DNA of 64,000 nt from Aldrovandia affinis (taxonomy: Eukaryota > Chordata > Actinopteri > Notacanthiformes > Halosauridae). Positions 11,735 to 22,400 of the stretch are shown in pieces. The notes under the pieces were generated by a model that was not told where the DNA came from, searched no databases, and saw nothing but the letters and a program-made list of their open reading frames with translations. The translations under genes and the position numbers were made by a program. Location: NCBI GenBank assembly GCA_029706075.1, contig JAINUG010000020.1, positions 88,501 to 152,500 of the forward strand, given 5' to 3'. The first letter of the stretch is position 1. Each line of letters starts with the position of its first letter.

Positions 11735-12320
11735 CTGCAGACAAGGATGTTGCTTGTGAAAGCGTATCCTTCTGCCGTTTTCCTCCAACATTGATGTACT
11801 TGTCCACTTTTTTGCAAATGATGCACAACACTGGAAGTACATGGCCAGCAGAAGCTACGGGTAGACCTGTCCTGGACCGGAGTTTCTTTCGGGGAGTCTC
11901 AGATGTCGATAGGGTGCTAACACTGTCCGTGTCTGCTGCGCCTGGCTCCCCCGGTGTCTGTTTGACTCGTTTCTCGGCCGCGACCAAACGCTTTTTATCA
12001 ATGAAACGCCTGTAGCATGTTGCATGAAACCCTGCGTCTTCGGGGATATTGTCAAAGTTAATGTCCACACAATGTTTGAACGTCTCTGCTATTTCTTTAC
12101 TCTCTCCCTGCAGATGAAGCCAACGTTGGAGGTTGGTTCTGTAGGTGTCCCACCGTGTCTGTGTAAAATCCTGGACCGCTTCTTTTTGGACAGATATTAG
12201 ATGCATATAACATCGCTTTGAACTGTTTTTACATCGTTTTGAGGCCGTTCTTTTCTGCTTTTGCCATGGGTTTGGCTCGAACGCATCGTCTTCGCTACTC
12301 GAAGACAAGGGCGCCGCCAT
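11735..12320 (-). CDS. Exon 1 of the unknown four-exon gene
   Basis: The ATG sits in ACATGGCGGCG context. The exon is Lys/Ser-rich, with HATCYRRFIDKKRL and LPVLCIICKK. Donor GCAG|GTAAGC, phase 1. Confidence 0.65.
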
Positions 12321-12329
12321 GTTTGTTGT

Positions 12330-12950
12330 GAAACTGAAGGGCTGGATCTAGATCCTGGAAGCGGTGACGTGAACTGAAGCGGGCACGCTATTGGTCAAAC
12401 GGGTCTAACTTCACCACTCCCGTTGGGAAATTATTACGCGTACTAAGAATATTACTACTCACTTTTAGTGATAGTCCGACTTTTAAAACACCAATTATAA
12501 AAATACTGCAGGATTTCACGTGGAGAACTTTTTGTTCCTTACTTACTGATAATAGATCTTTTTTATGAAGCAAAAATTATTTAGTGCCCCTGTTCTGGGA
12601 ACGAAACTGAACGAAAAAGGGGTTCACCTGATGGCCTATTTGGGTGGCGGGTGGGTTTTGGTGAGGGGGGGGGTGTCTAAATATGTTCATATAAAGGACT
12701 TTTTATTGTTTGGGGGCAATCTGCTTTTGTTGCTGATTGGCCTCAGGGGAGCCTGCCTGTTGGTGAGGCCGCTGATGTCCAAGGTCCAGTATGTAGTCCC
12801 GTAGTTCAGTTTGTAGAGCATGGCACTGACAACGGTTGTGGGGACGATGAAAACCAAGGTCCTGTCTCTCTGTTGTCACAAAAGATCCTATGGCACTTTT
12901 CGAAACAGAGTAGGGTGTTAACCTGGTGAAATTCCCAAACAAGACTATAT
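12330..12950. other. Upstream flank of the unknown gene, no other gene seen
   Basis: Holds the likely promoter of the 12320 gene. A G-rich stretch (ggtgagggggggggtgtc) lies near 12660. No exon or repeat is recognised. Confidence 0.4.
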
Positions 12951-12959
12951 ATATATATA

Positions 12960-13913
12960 CACTACCGGCAAAAGGTTTTAGAACACCCCCATTTTCCAGT
13001 TTTTACTTAAATTTATGCAGTTCAAGTCCAGTGAATAACCTGAAATGGTACAAAGGTAACTGCCAGAGGTTAAAAAAAAAAAAAGGTTTAGCTAAACAGA
13101 GTTATAGAAAAAGGCCCTTTTCAGGGAACAAGTAATGTTAACGTGGGTTAACTCTGTGCAAGTCGCCAACTCTGGATCCAGCAAAAGAGCCCCAGACCAT
13201 CACGTTTCCTCCTCCATGTTTGACAGTTGGTGTCACACACTGAGGAACCATCCTTTCACCTACTCGACGGCCTACAAAAACCTTTCAAAATTTCAAGATT
13301 TTAAATTTTGATTAATTCTTCTTCCAGTCTTCAGTAGTCCACTGGCAGTGCTTCATAGCCCAGGCAAGCTTATTTTTCTTATTTAGCAATGGCTTTCTTA
13401 CTGCCACTCGACCTGTCAAACCTGCAGCTCAAAGTCTTCTCTTCACAGTTAAAACGTAGACTTCCTTACTTCGACCAGTGTTAAGCTGTGCTTGAAGCTG
13501 CTGTCCTGTGAGCCGCCTATCACGCAAGCTGTTGCCTCTCAGAAACTTGTCTTCTGATTTTGTTGTGGCTTTGGGTCTGCCAGAGCTCTTCCTGTCAGAG
13601 TTTCCTCCAGTTTCCAAGTGCCTTTTGATGGTGTAGGAAAGTACATTTATTTGTATTTTCTTACTTATTCTCCTTATTCTGTATTTTTATGCTCTGTGTA
13701 AAGCACTTTGAATTGCCATTGCTGTATGAAATGTGCTATATAAATAAACTTGCCTTGCCTTGCCTTACTCACTGGCAAAAAATGTACATTATTTTTCAGT
13801 TTTTGGTAACCGCTTACCTCTGTACCATTTCAGGTTATTCACTGGACTTGAACTGCTTAAATTTCAGTAAAAAATTGAAAATGGGGGTGTTCTAAAACTT
13901 TTGACTGGTAGTG
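12960..13913 (-). mobile_element. Tc1-like element A, copy 1 (degenerate)
   Basis: TA-flanked. The left end CACTACCGGCAAAAGGTTTT is mirrored at the right end by AAAACTTTTGACTGGTAGTG, with the homology extending over 100 bases inward. The minus strand carries remnants of a Tc1 transposase: an N-terminal HTH-like segment near 13617-13429 and a catalytic part near 13240-13160. The transposase is not intact. Confidence 0.85.
13644..13767 (+). mobile_element. 124-base SINE/LINE-tail insertion inside Tc1-A copy 1
   Basis: Contains GTAAAGCACTTTGAATTGCC and TGCTATATAAATAAACT, then a TTGCC-repeat tail, the style of fish LINE/SINE 3' ends. Copy 2 of the same Tc1 element (near 22590) reads straight through, giving the empty site. 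Confidence 0.75.
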
Positions 13914-13923
13914 TATATATATA

Positions 13924-15351
13924 CACTCAGTGGCCACTTTATTAGGTACACCTTTCTAGTACAGGGTAGGACCCCCCTTTGCCCCCAGAACAGCCGGAAT
14001 TCCACGTGGCATGGATTCAACAAGGTGCTGGAAACATTCCTCAGAGATTCTGGTCCTTGTTGACATGATAGCATCACGCAGTTGCTGCAGATTTGTCGGT
14101 TGCACATTCATTTTGCAAATCTCCGGTTCCACCACATCCCAAAGGTGCTCTATTGGACTGAGATCTGGTGACTGGAGGCCATTGGAGTATTGTTATGTTC
14201 ATGGAACCAGCTTGAGATGACGTGTGCTTTGTGACATGGCGCATTGTCCTGCTGGCAGTAGCCATTTGAAGATGGGTAGACTGTGGCTATAAAGGGATGC
14301 ACATGGTCAGCAACAAGACTCAGGTAGGCTGTGGCATTTAAACAATGTTCAATTGGTATTAAGGGGCCTAATGTGTGCCAAGAAAACATTCCCCACCCCA
14401 TTACACCACCACCACCAGCCTGAACCATTGACACAAGGCAGGATGAATGCATGGATTCATTCTGACCCTACCATCTGCATGTCGCAGCAGAAATTGAGAT
14501 TCGTCAGACCAGGCAACGTTTTTACACTCTTTAACTGTCCAGTTTGGTGAGCCTGTGCCCACTGTAGCCTCACCTTTCTGTTCTTAGCTGACAGGAGTGG
14601 AACCTGGTGCAGTGGCGTTTCCAGACTGTTTTGACTGGGGTGGCCCAAGTGGGGCACTGACCGGGCGGATGAGACCCGTTCATTTATTTCGCGGACCGGG
14701 GTGCATGGGGAAAAAAATGCAAAGAAGGGTTCGGGACCGCTGCCCTAACTGTGTTTTTTTTTTCTTCTTCTTAAATTTTGCGCCCCTCGTAATTTTGCGC
14801 CCGGTGCGCCCGCAGCATCTGGGGTGGCACCTGGGGTGGCCAATCAGATTCCAGGGGTGGCACGTGCCACCCTAGGCCACCCCCTAAACACGCCCCTGAC
14901 CTGGTGTGGTCCTCTGCTGCTGTAGCCCATCCACTTCAAGGTTTGACGTGTTGTGCGTTCAGAGTCAGCTTCCTGTCAGCTTGTACCAGTCTGGTCATTC
15001 TCCTCTGACCTGTCTCATTAACAAGGCGTTTTTGCCCACAGAACTTCCGCTCACTGGATGTTTTTTGCTTTTTGCACCATTCTCTGTAAACTATAGAGCC
15101 TGTGTTCAGGAAAATCCCACGAGATCAGCAATTTCTGAGATACTCACCCCGTCTGGCACCAACAATCATTCCACGGTCAAAGTCACTTAAATCACATTTC
15201 TTCCCCATTCAGATTTTTGTCTGAACAACAACTGAACCTCTTGACCATGTCTGCATGCTTTTATGCATTGAGTTCCTGCCATATGATTGGCTGATTAGAT
15301 AATTGCATTAACGAGCAAGTGTACAGGTATACTTAATAAAGTGGCCACTGA

Positions 15352-15354
<3 letters not shown>
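13924..15354 (-). mobile_element. Tc1-like element B, copy 1
   Basis: The ends CACTCAGTGGCCACTTTATT and AATAAAGTGGCCACTGAGTG form the inverted repeats, within TA runs. The minus strand encodes broken Tc1 transposase, including [20 protein letters not shown] and a [20 protein letters not shown] block. It is interrupted by a 289-base hAT MITE. Confidence 0.88.
14610..14898. mobile_element. hAT-type MITE inside Tc1-B copy 1
   Basis: Begins CAGTGGCGTTT and ends AACACGCCCCTG. An 8-base duplication acctggtg lies at 14602-14609 and 14899-14906. The uninterrupted sequence is present in Tc1-B copy 2 near 23440, which proves the insertion boundaries. Confidence 0.92.
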
Positions 15355-15380
<26 letters not shown>

Positions 15381-15385
<5 letters not shown>

Positions 15386-16326
15386 ATCGAACAAAAAATT
15401 CGGAAATTTGTGTTTGGTAGATTATTTCTCTGTTGTAACAATGCTTCTTGGCAATACATTTTATACCGTTGGAAAGCCTGTTTATTTCCCTTTTAAATGT
15501 TGCCCAATTTGTAAGGAACATGCAGTGTGATGGTGTGGGGCGGCATCTCCATCACTGGAAAAACGAGGCTTGTCATCATTGGAGGCAATCTCAATGCAGA
15601 GAGATATCGAGATGAGATTCTCCAACCAGTGGCAATCCCATATCTCTACAGTCTGGGACCGAACTCCATCCTCCAAGATGACAACGCTCACCCCCACAGA
15701 GCGCTCACCTACCTCCAGAATTTGGGAGTAGAGAGAACGGAATGGCCTGCCAATAGTCCCGACCTCAACCCAATTGAACACTTGTGGGATCAGCTTGGGC
15801 GTGTTGTTTGTGCTAGAGTGACCAACACAACCACGTTGGCTGACTTACGACAAATCCTGGTTGAGGAGTGGAATGCCATCCCACAGCAGTGTGTGACCAC
15901 GCTGGTGACCAGCATGAGGAGGAGGTGCCAGGCTGTTGTGGCTGTGTATGGTTCTTCCACACGCTACTGAGGCTCCTGACTGTTTGTTAAATGAATAAAT
16001 TGTAAAATTGCCAATATGTCTTGTTTCTTCCTCTATCTACCTTTAGACTTCAATCATCCAATCCACCAAACAAGAGTCAATAGCAACAGCAGAATAAGCT
16101 GTTTGGCATTGGCAGAGAAGATTTGGCTAATTTTTCATGGGTGCAACCCACATACTCAGGTGTGCTGCTCATCCCACAAATGCATGTTCCTTACAAATGG
16201 GGCACCATTTAAAAGGGAAATAAACAGGCTTTCCAATGGTATACAATTAATTGCCAATAAGCATTGTTACAACAGAGAAATAATCTACCAAACACAAATT
16301 TCCGAACTTTTTGTTCTATGTTTATA
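15381..16326 (+). mobile_element. Tc1/mariner element with about 145-base terminal inverted repeats
   Basis: The left arm, from TATAAACATCGAACAAAAAA to AAGGAACATG near 15522, is mirrored at 16183-16326 with few differences. Between the arms is only the C-terminal half of a transposase, so the element is an internal deletion derivative. Confidence 0.85.
15527..15970 (+). pseudogene. Tc1-type transposase, C-terminal half
   Basis: 147 codons open to TGA. Contains the catalytic aspartate in ILQDDNAHPHRA and the final acidic residue in NSPDLNPIEHLWDQL, spaced as in DD34E enzymes. The N-terminal DNA-binding domain and first aspartate are missing, so it should be inactive alone. Confidence 0.85.
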
Positions 16327-16506
16327 TTGTGACACACTCGAGGGTGGATAGAGTGTTCACTTGACTGAAAATTATAAAGTCACTGTCCACAACCAAAAGG
16401 GTCAAACACGGGGCGGGATCTCAGACAGTCCAGGGCAATGGCACACAGCAGCTTCCTCCTTTCAAACAAAATCATACACCGTGCGTGTGTTGTTGTTGTT
16501 TTTTTG

Positions 16507-16636
<130 letters not shown>

Positions 16637-16637
16637 T

Positions 16638-16834
16638 TATTTATGTTATATTTATGTTATATGGTTCATTGGAAGGTTATGGAACTATACAGTGGCCTAC
16701 AATGGTTTCCTGTTTCCCTAGGGTATAAAAAGGATGGAACACACTTTTGAAATACTGTGTGGTGTAGGTTCAGTTTTTGGTAACCTAAACTTTTTTTTTT
16801 TTTTTAAACCTCTGGCAGTTTACCGCTTTACTGG
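16638..16834 (+). mobile_element. Tc1-like element C, internally deleted fragment
   Basis: Shares the segment from TTATGTTATATTTATGTTAT to TGGAACACACTTTTGAAATAC with 24058-24180, then jumps to the 3' inverted-repeat region, skipping the transposase. Confidence 0.75.
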
Positions 16835-16840
16835 CAGTAC

Positions 16841-17485
16841 CATTTACATTTTAAGCATTTAGCAGACGCTCTTATCCAGAGCGACTTACAAGATGTGCAT
16901 TAATACATGGTAGGAACAATCATAGTTAGCGCACAAGATCAGTGCAGTAATACAGCAATAAACATCATTGCAGCCATCTGCGTACCATACCTGCAACACT
17001 GGGAAGGAAAAGGTTAGTGAAATTTTTATAAAAAAATTTGTAAAAAAAAAAAATTCATAGTGTTGAACAAGTAAACAGTGGTGAAGACAATTTAGCTAGA
17101 TGGACAGAGTTCAGTGGTAGTGGAGTCTGAAGAGGTGGGCTTTGAGTCTCTTGCAGAAGATCGCAAGTGATTCCGCGGTCCTGACCCATTGCGGAAGGTC
17201 GTTCCACCAGCGAGGATCAGGACAGAGAAGAGGCGAGACCGCGGAAGCGGCTGCCAGGCGCCCGGAGGGATGGGGCAGTCAGTTTGCCAGAGGAGGCGGA
17301 GCGGAGGGGTCTGGGAGGGGTGTAGGGAGTGATGAGTGACAGGAGGTAAGGGGGAGCAGTACCTCTGGCCGCTTGAAAAGCAAGCACCAGTGATTTAAAT
17401 CTGATGCGTGCTGTGATGGGGAGCCAGTGCAGAGAAGAGAGTAGAGGGGTGACGTGGGTTGGTTGAACACCAGACGAGCGGCAGT
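16841..17485 (-). mobile_element. L2-type LINE 3' end, copy 1
   Basis: The plus strand starts at the shared fish LINE/SINE tail (AGCAGACGCTCTTATCCAGA). The minus strand encodes THVTPLLSSLHWLPITARIR and FKSLVLAFQAARGTAPPYL, the C-terminus of L2/CR1 reverse transcriptase. It is 5' truncated and inserted in the Tc1-like remnant whose terminal repeat reappears at 17486-17512. Confidence 0.85.
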
Positions 17486-17634
17486 GTTCTAAAACTTTTG
17501 ACCGGTAGTGTATATATAGATGCATGGAATTAATTAATTCCCTCCTTCCTTGCCTCTCCACAGTGTATCTGATGTGCAGTGAGTTTGTATTGGTGCACTA
17601 TGGCTGTCCAGGTAGGTGGGTGGTGGTTGAGGTA

Positions 17635-17715
17635 AGTTGCCCCTATCATTGTAAAGTGTTTCGGGTTCCTTGGGGAAAAAAAGCGCTATATAAATCCAAT
17701 GTTCAATTCAATTCA
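17635..17715 (+). repeat. LINE/SINE 3' tail, copy 1
   Basis: Contains TTGTAAAGTG then AAAAAGCGCTATATAAATCC. A near copy is at 38325-38440. This is the common fish retroposon tail ending in a short tandem run. Confidence 0.65.
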
Positions 17716-18140
17716 AAGTCCTGTAGTACTCTCCAGGCTGTGGGAGGGAACAGGAGCACCTGATAGCAGCCAAAAGGGAGGTGCAGCCCTCTCCACTCCT
17801 CCCTCCACCCCTCCTGGCATCACAGAAACATTACAGGGCAGGATGCAAAATAAGATTGAAAGTTTTGTGCTTTATTTTTTTTTTTATGTGCAAATTTTGA
17901 ATTGGCAATTATTTACGGCAATGCTGGGCCACTTACACCACCACAGTGAGCACTGCAGCGGAAGCTTGTGCACTTTCCTGATGCACTCACCTGTGAACCA
18001 GTTACTATTTTTCCCCACAGTGACACAGGAGAGCTAGTGCTGATCGAAAGAGAGGTGTATCTCTCTTAAACCCACGCCACCCCTGATGGAATGAAGCCAA
18101 ATATGTCCCACTGCTGCAACCTCCCAGTCATAGTTAGTCA
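17716..18140. other. No gene recognised
   Basis: Mixed sequence between repeats with only short open frames. No motif recognised. Confidence 0.4.
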
Positions 18141-18142
18141 AT

Positions 18143-18617
18143 TGTCAGGGATGTGGTAGGTGTGGAACCAAGTGCAGGTGAGAGAGAGACCCAGAATGCA
18201 TAGATGCGTTTAAGATATTTATTAATCTTAACGCTGGCAGGAAACGAAAGCAAAACCGTGTCTGCGAAAACACATATTAGAACTAACAAAACAAAACAAA
18301 ATAACAAACGATCAGGAACAAACAAAACTGGCTAATCAGAAAATCCTAAATGTATTCCAAAACACGGAATAAACTAAACACTGGAAATCTAAGAAACAAA
18401 CAACAACACGAACAAACTATTTCGAGGAGTCAAGAACACTAAGCAAGACAATGTTCAAGCAACAAACAGAGAAAGTCAGCCAGTTAAATATCCTCCTGGT
18501 TAATTATTCACAGCTGTCAGTAATGACCTTGATTGTCTTTGTGCATTCCTGGTGTGTCTTTTACTTTTCCTGATTGGCGCTTGGGGGAAATGCCTGTTTG
18601 CTGACCGAGTTGTGACA
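18143..18617. mobile_element. Possible solo LTR, 475 bases
   Basis: Begins TGTCAGGG and ends GTTGTGACA (TG...CA) and has an LTR-like AT-rich interior. Flanking bases do not duplicate, so the call rests on ends only. Confidence 0.3.
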
Positions 18618-18822
18618 GCTAATGCCATAGCCTGGACTTTACACTTGAAGGCTTGACATCTGCACTCACGTTGAGCACCTTTACTGATTGAGCCACAGCG
18701 CTACAACTAACATAGGCTAATCTTCATTAGATTTGCTTTGATTTGACAACGTTTATGTGTTTGCAGAGTACCAGCCTTGACTGGCTCTGTGATGCCATGG
18801 TTGCTTAGATTCTAGTTTTGAT

Positions 18823-18837
18823 CACGTGAGTCACGTG
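18823..18837. promoter_or_regulatory. Tandem CACGTG E-boxes
   Basis: CACGTG at 18823-18828 and 18832-18837, three bases apart; the second sits in GTCACGTGA. They lie about 620 bases upstream of the ATG of the micro-protein gene. Function as a bHLH-ZIP site is inferred. Confidence 0.4.
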
Positions 18838-19451
18838 AAATTATCATGTTAAGTTGTCTTCAATTGCTTTTTGCCCAATAGCAGTCTACTTTCCTGATAC
18901 AGGAAATTAAGATTGATTCGTGAAGCACAGTTTGGGAGCTAACAGTGTTCTATATTTTCCTATAAAACACCATATTATGCGCCAGTTTTTATTTTTATTT
19001 CATACTTTATTATTTTATAGCCAATCCTAACAAACGGTCAATCATATCTGAGTAGTCTTTTTATTTTTTTTAAAGATGGGACATATAATACATACAAAGA
19101 TATCTGTTGTTCTAAGGTAATCTAAGTTACATTATAGCAATTAAGGCTGGAAAAATATAGCACGGTATGCTTTCTTATTGTTAGGGACAAAATGCTTCGG
19201 AACAGAGGACAATGAAGGGATTGAAGCATTCGGGGCGTGCCCTGTCCGACTTTGCCTGAGCTCAGCAAAGGACCACGCGACAGTGGCGCGGTTACACAGC
19301 TGACGGGGCTCTTTGCTTGTTCAATTCGCCCTTTCCCGAAGGGGCCCCAGTGACGCCCATATTCATCAACTGGGGCCATAAATGCCGGTTACAGGAGGCA
19401 TTTTTCACTGCATTTCTACAAAAGACCCAAGAACTGTGGAGCGCAGCCAAA

Positions 19452-19467
19452 ATGCCAGGAACGAAAG
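19452..19467 (+). CDS. Micro-protein gene exon 1 (coding part)
   Basis: AAAATGCCAGG start context, five codons plus one base. Donor AAAG|GTACGA. The 5' UTR extends to an unknown start site; CATAAA lies about 75 bases upstream. Confidence 0.55.
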
Positions 19468-22400
19468 GTACGATGAATAGGTTATACAAATGGTTTCTTG
19501 ACATCCAGAGTTTTCGGCGCAGGGGGTTTGCTTTTTTAAATAGTTTATTTTTTAAAGTCATTCGTCTAAAATTAGTTTTTTGGCTCATTGTACAAGTTGG
19601 CAAATGTGGGTTTACTTGGAAACTCAGAGATTTAATAAGGACAGCGCTAAATAGCGTCAGAGATGCAAATAATTGTATGCTTTTAAGTTACTAATACTAA
19701 TTATGTAAATGAACACAGTCACAACTTGTTCATTTGAATAGCGGCAGCGCTATATTTAAGGGACGATTTGAGTGTGTGAGGAAACCACAATTTAACATGG
19801 AGCATAAGAGGATTATTTATGTTTTCCCGAAGAGGAATAATTCTTATTGTTTCCAATGTCCAATTTTGTTGTTGTTGTTGAGAACGTCCTCCTGTCGCAG
19901 CCGCACTAAGGCGCAGACAATTCCTCCTCAAAATCCAATAACAGCTGACATGTAAATGTGACTAAATGAAGTTTACACCTGCTTTAAATAATGGCCAGTT
20001 AATGATCAGTTAAGCCGCAATTGTTACCAACCTTGATAAATCACATCTAATGGCTCATGTGCATATTTTACATTCTCTCCTCCCACATTCCTGCGGTCCT
20101 ACATTTGGAACTTTCCATATGCAAAAACGAGCGTAGGCTGTTTACGCCACCTTAATCTATACGAACTCTGCGATAACAACGAACATACTACAGAACCGTA
20201 AGGACTTTAAAATCTGCACCTTAAAACTTCTCCATCTATTTCTCCTTCTATCCTGACAAGTGTGCCAGTCCCTGCTAGTCCCTGACGAGAAACACCACTC
20301 ATAACAGAATGCTGCCACCACCATGCTTTACAATAGGGATGGTGTTCTTTGGGTGATGTGCTGTATTGGGTTTTTTGCCAAAACGTTTTGCATTTAGGTC
20401 AAAAATGTATATCTTGGTTTCATCTGACCACAACACTTTTTGCCACATGGCTTAAAATCTTCAGAGTTTTTTTGAATACCTCAAACGGGACTGAATGTGG
20501 ACCTTTTTTTAGAACTGTCTTTCTTCTTGCCATCCTACCATACAGCCCAGAATTGTGGATAGCTTTCTGTATTGTTGACACATACACACAGTGGGCCAGA
20601 TGCAAGAACCACTTTTACGCACAAATTCGTTCGTAAGTCACTCTGCGAGAGAATTTTCCGCATTCACCAATTTTCTCATATTTAGAATTTTCTCTTAGGT
20701 ACGAACAAGATTTATGAGTGGTCCAGAGCTGTCGTACGAGTCATACATACAATTTGCCTGCCATTCTCCAAAGGAAAACAACTTTGTTTTAGACTAATGG
20801 ATTGTCTCTATTTCGTTACTTAGAAGAACTGTTGAGTTTGAATATATAAATTATAAATTATAGAATTCATAATGTATAATCATTTTGAGAGTGATTGTTT
20901 GACAATTGTAGGCCAATATTTGACTGTTTTCTTTTCAAATTATAGGATAATATCATTCATAATTAATTAATATAATTATATCATTATCATTCGTTTCAAT
21001 TGTTGCTATTGAGGCTATGGTATAATACTACAATATCAATATAAACTCAAACTGCAAAACCACTTAAATGGCGCACTAATTGGTCCCTGCATATAAGGCC
21101 ATGTGTTACCATGCACAAGCCATGATGGCTTACCTACTTCTTTTGAATGCCTTAGAGCGTCAGGCCCTTGGAAGAGAGCGTGTCTTTAGAGAGCACGCTG
21201 ATCTATTTGCAGAGACAGACGAATGGCTAGTGTCACATTTTCGGTTACCACGGGCTGTGCTTCTACATGTATGTACATTGTCTGGAGCCGCAACTCAGCA
21301 GACAGACACGCCGATCCAACACTATTCCACCACATCTCCAAGTACTAACTACCCTCGGATTCCTGGCCACAGGAACGTTCCAAAGGGAGATAAGGGACAG
21401 ATCGGGTGTATCCCAGTCTTCTGTGAGTCGTGTGCTACCCCCCATACACCGCCGTCCAACAAGTACAGATCAAGAGGGACTTTCATGCCATCGCTGGACT
21501 ACCCAACATCATCGGAGCAATAGACTGCACACACGTACACATTAAAGCGCCGTCCCCTGACCCATTCCCCTTCCTCAATCGCAAGCAGTATCACTCCATT
21601 AACGTCCAACTTATAACAGATGCTAAATACAACCTGCTGAATGTCGTTGCTCAATGGCCTGGGGGACATCCGTTGCAACACCGGACAAGGCAACCTCGCT
21701 AATTATGGCACGTATTTGCTCGTCGGTGTGCGTAACGGAGACTTCCTTCTGACCTGCTCCTGTTGCAGTCATGGATCGCCTTGCTTTCTCGAGATGTTTC
21801 TTTGACTCCAATTTCATATCACAACATTCTTTTTCTGTGATGCTATGGGCAATGGATGATACTGCGTTAACTGCACTAAAGTAACTAAAGTACATTTTTA
21901 TTAACTAAAGTACATTTTTCCCCCTCCTTGGTTTTAACAGGTCCCTTAATTCCACTGTTGACACTCTTAAATAGTATGTGCTTTCGGTTAATGAGTTTTC
22001 AAAAACTGAAAAATAATGTAAATTTCAGAGTTATAAAAAAAGGCCCTTTTCAGGGAACAAGTAATGGGTTAACGTGGGTTAACAGTCACTCTGTGCAAGT
22101 TGCCAACTCTGGATCCAGCAAAAGAGCCCCAGACCATCACGCTTCCTCCTCCATGTTTGACAGTTGGTGTCACACACTGAGTAACCATCCTTTCGCCTAC
22201 TCGACGGCGTACAAAAACTCTGCGTGATGAACCCAAGATTTTGATTAATCGGTCCATAAGACCTTCTTCCAGTCTTCAGTAGTCCACCGGCAGTGCTTCA
22301 TGGCCCAGGCAAGCTTCTTTTTCTTATTTTGCCATCTTAGCAATGGCTTTCTTACTGCCACTCGACCTGTCAAACCTGCAGCTCAAAGTCTTCTCTTCAC

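Larger units (their letters stand above)
9628..12320 (-). pseudogene. Four-exon member of a multi-copy fish family of unknown function, frameshifted
   Basis: Exons 12320-11735, 11189-11033, 10595-10437 and about 10209-9628 join in phase (GT/AG, phases 1, 2, 2). Exon 1 starts MAAPLSSSSEDDAFEPNPW and carries a HATCYRRF motif and a CIICKK pair. Exon 2 carries ILLHIKDKDCVALEVRYHK and KTCYRDY, so two similar H-x-T-C-Y motifs appear. Exon 3 encodes VNHEVLKMNQLRRMF. I recognise this layout from multi-copy, possibly transposon-derived teleost proteins of unknown role, from memory only. In exon 4 the conserved frame is lost in a C run (minus strand) at 10173-10170: the spliced frame meets TAG some 50 bases later, while a long frame resumes one base over and stays open to 9628. 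So either a decayed copy or one assembly error. Intron 1 holds a MITE. Confidence 0.6.
20593..21900 (+). mobile_element. PIF/Harbinger-type element, decayed
   Basis: The left end GGGCCAGATGCAAGAACCAC is followed by a HARBI1-like transposase on plus and a Myb/SANT-like accessory protein on minus, converging as in Harbinger elements. The right inverted repeat is not found. Confidence 0.75.
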
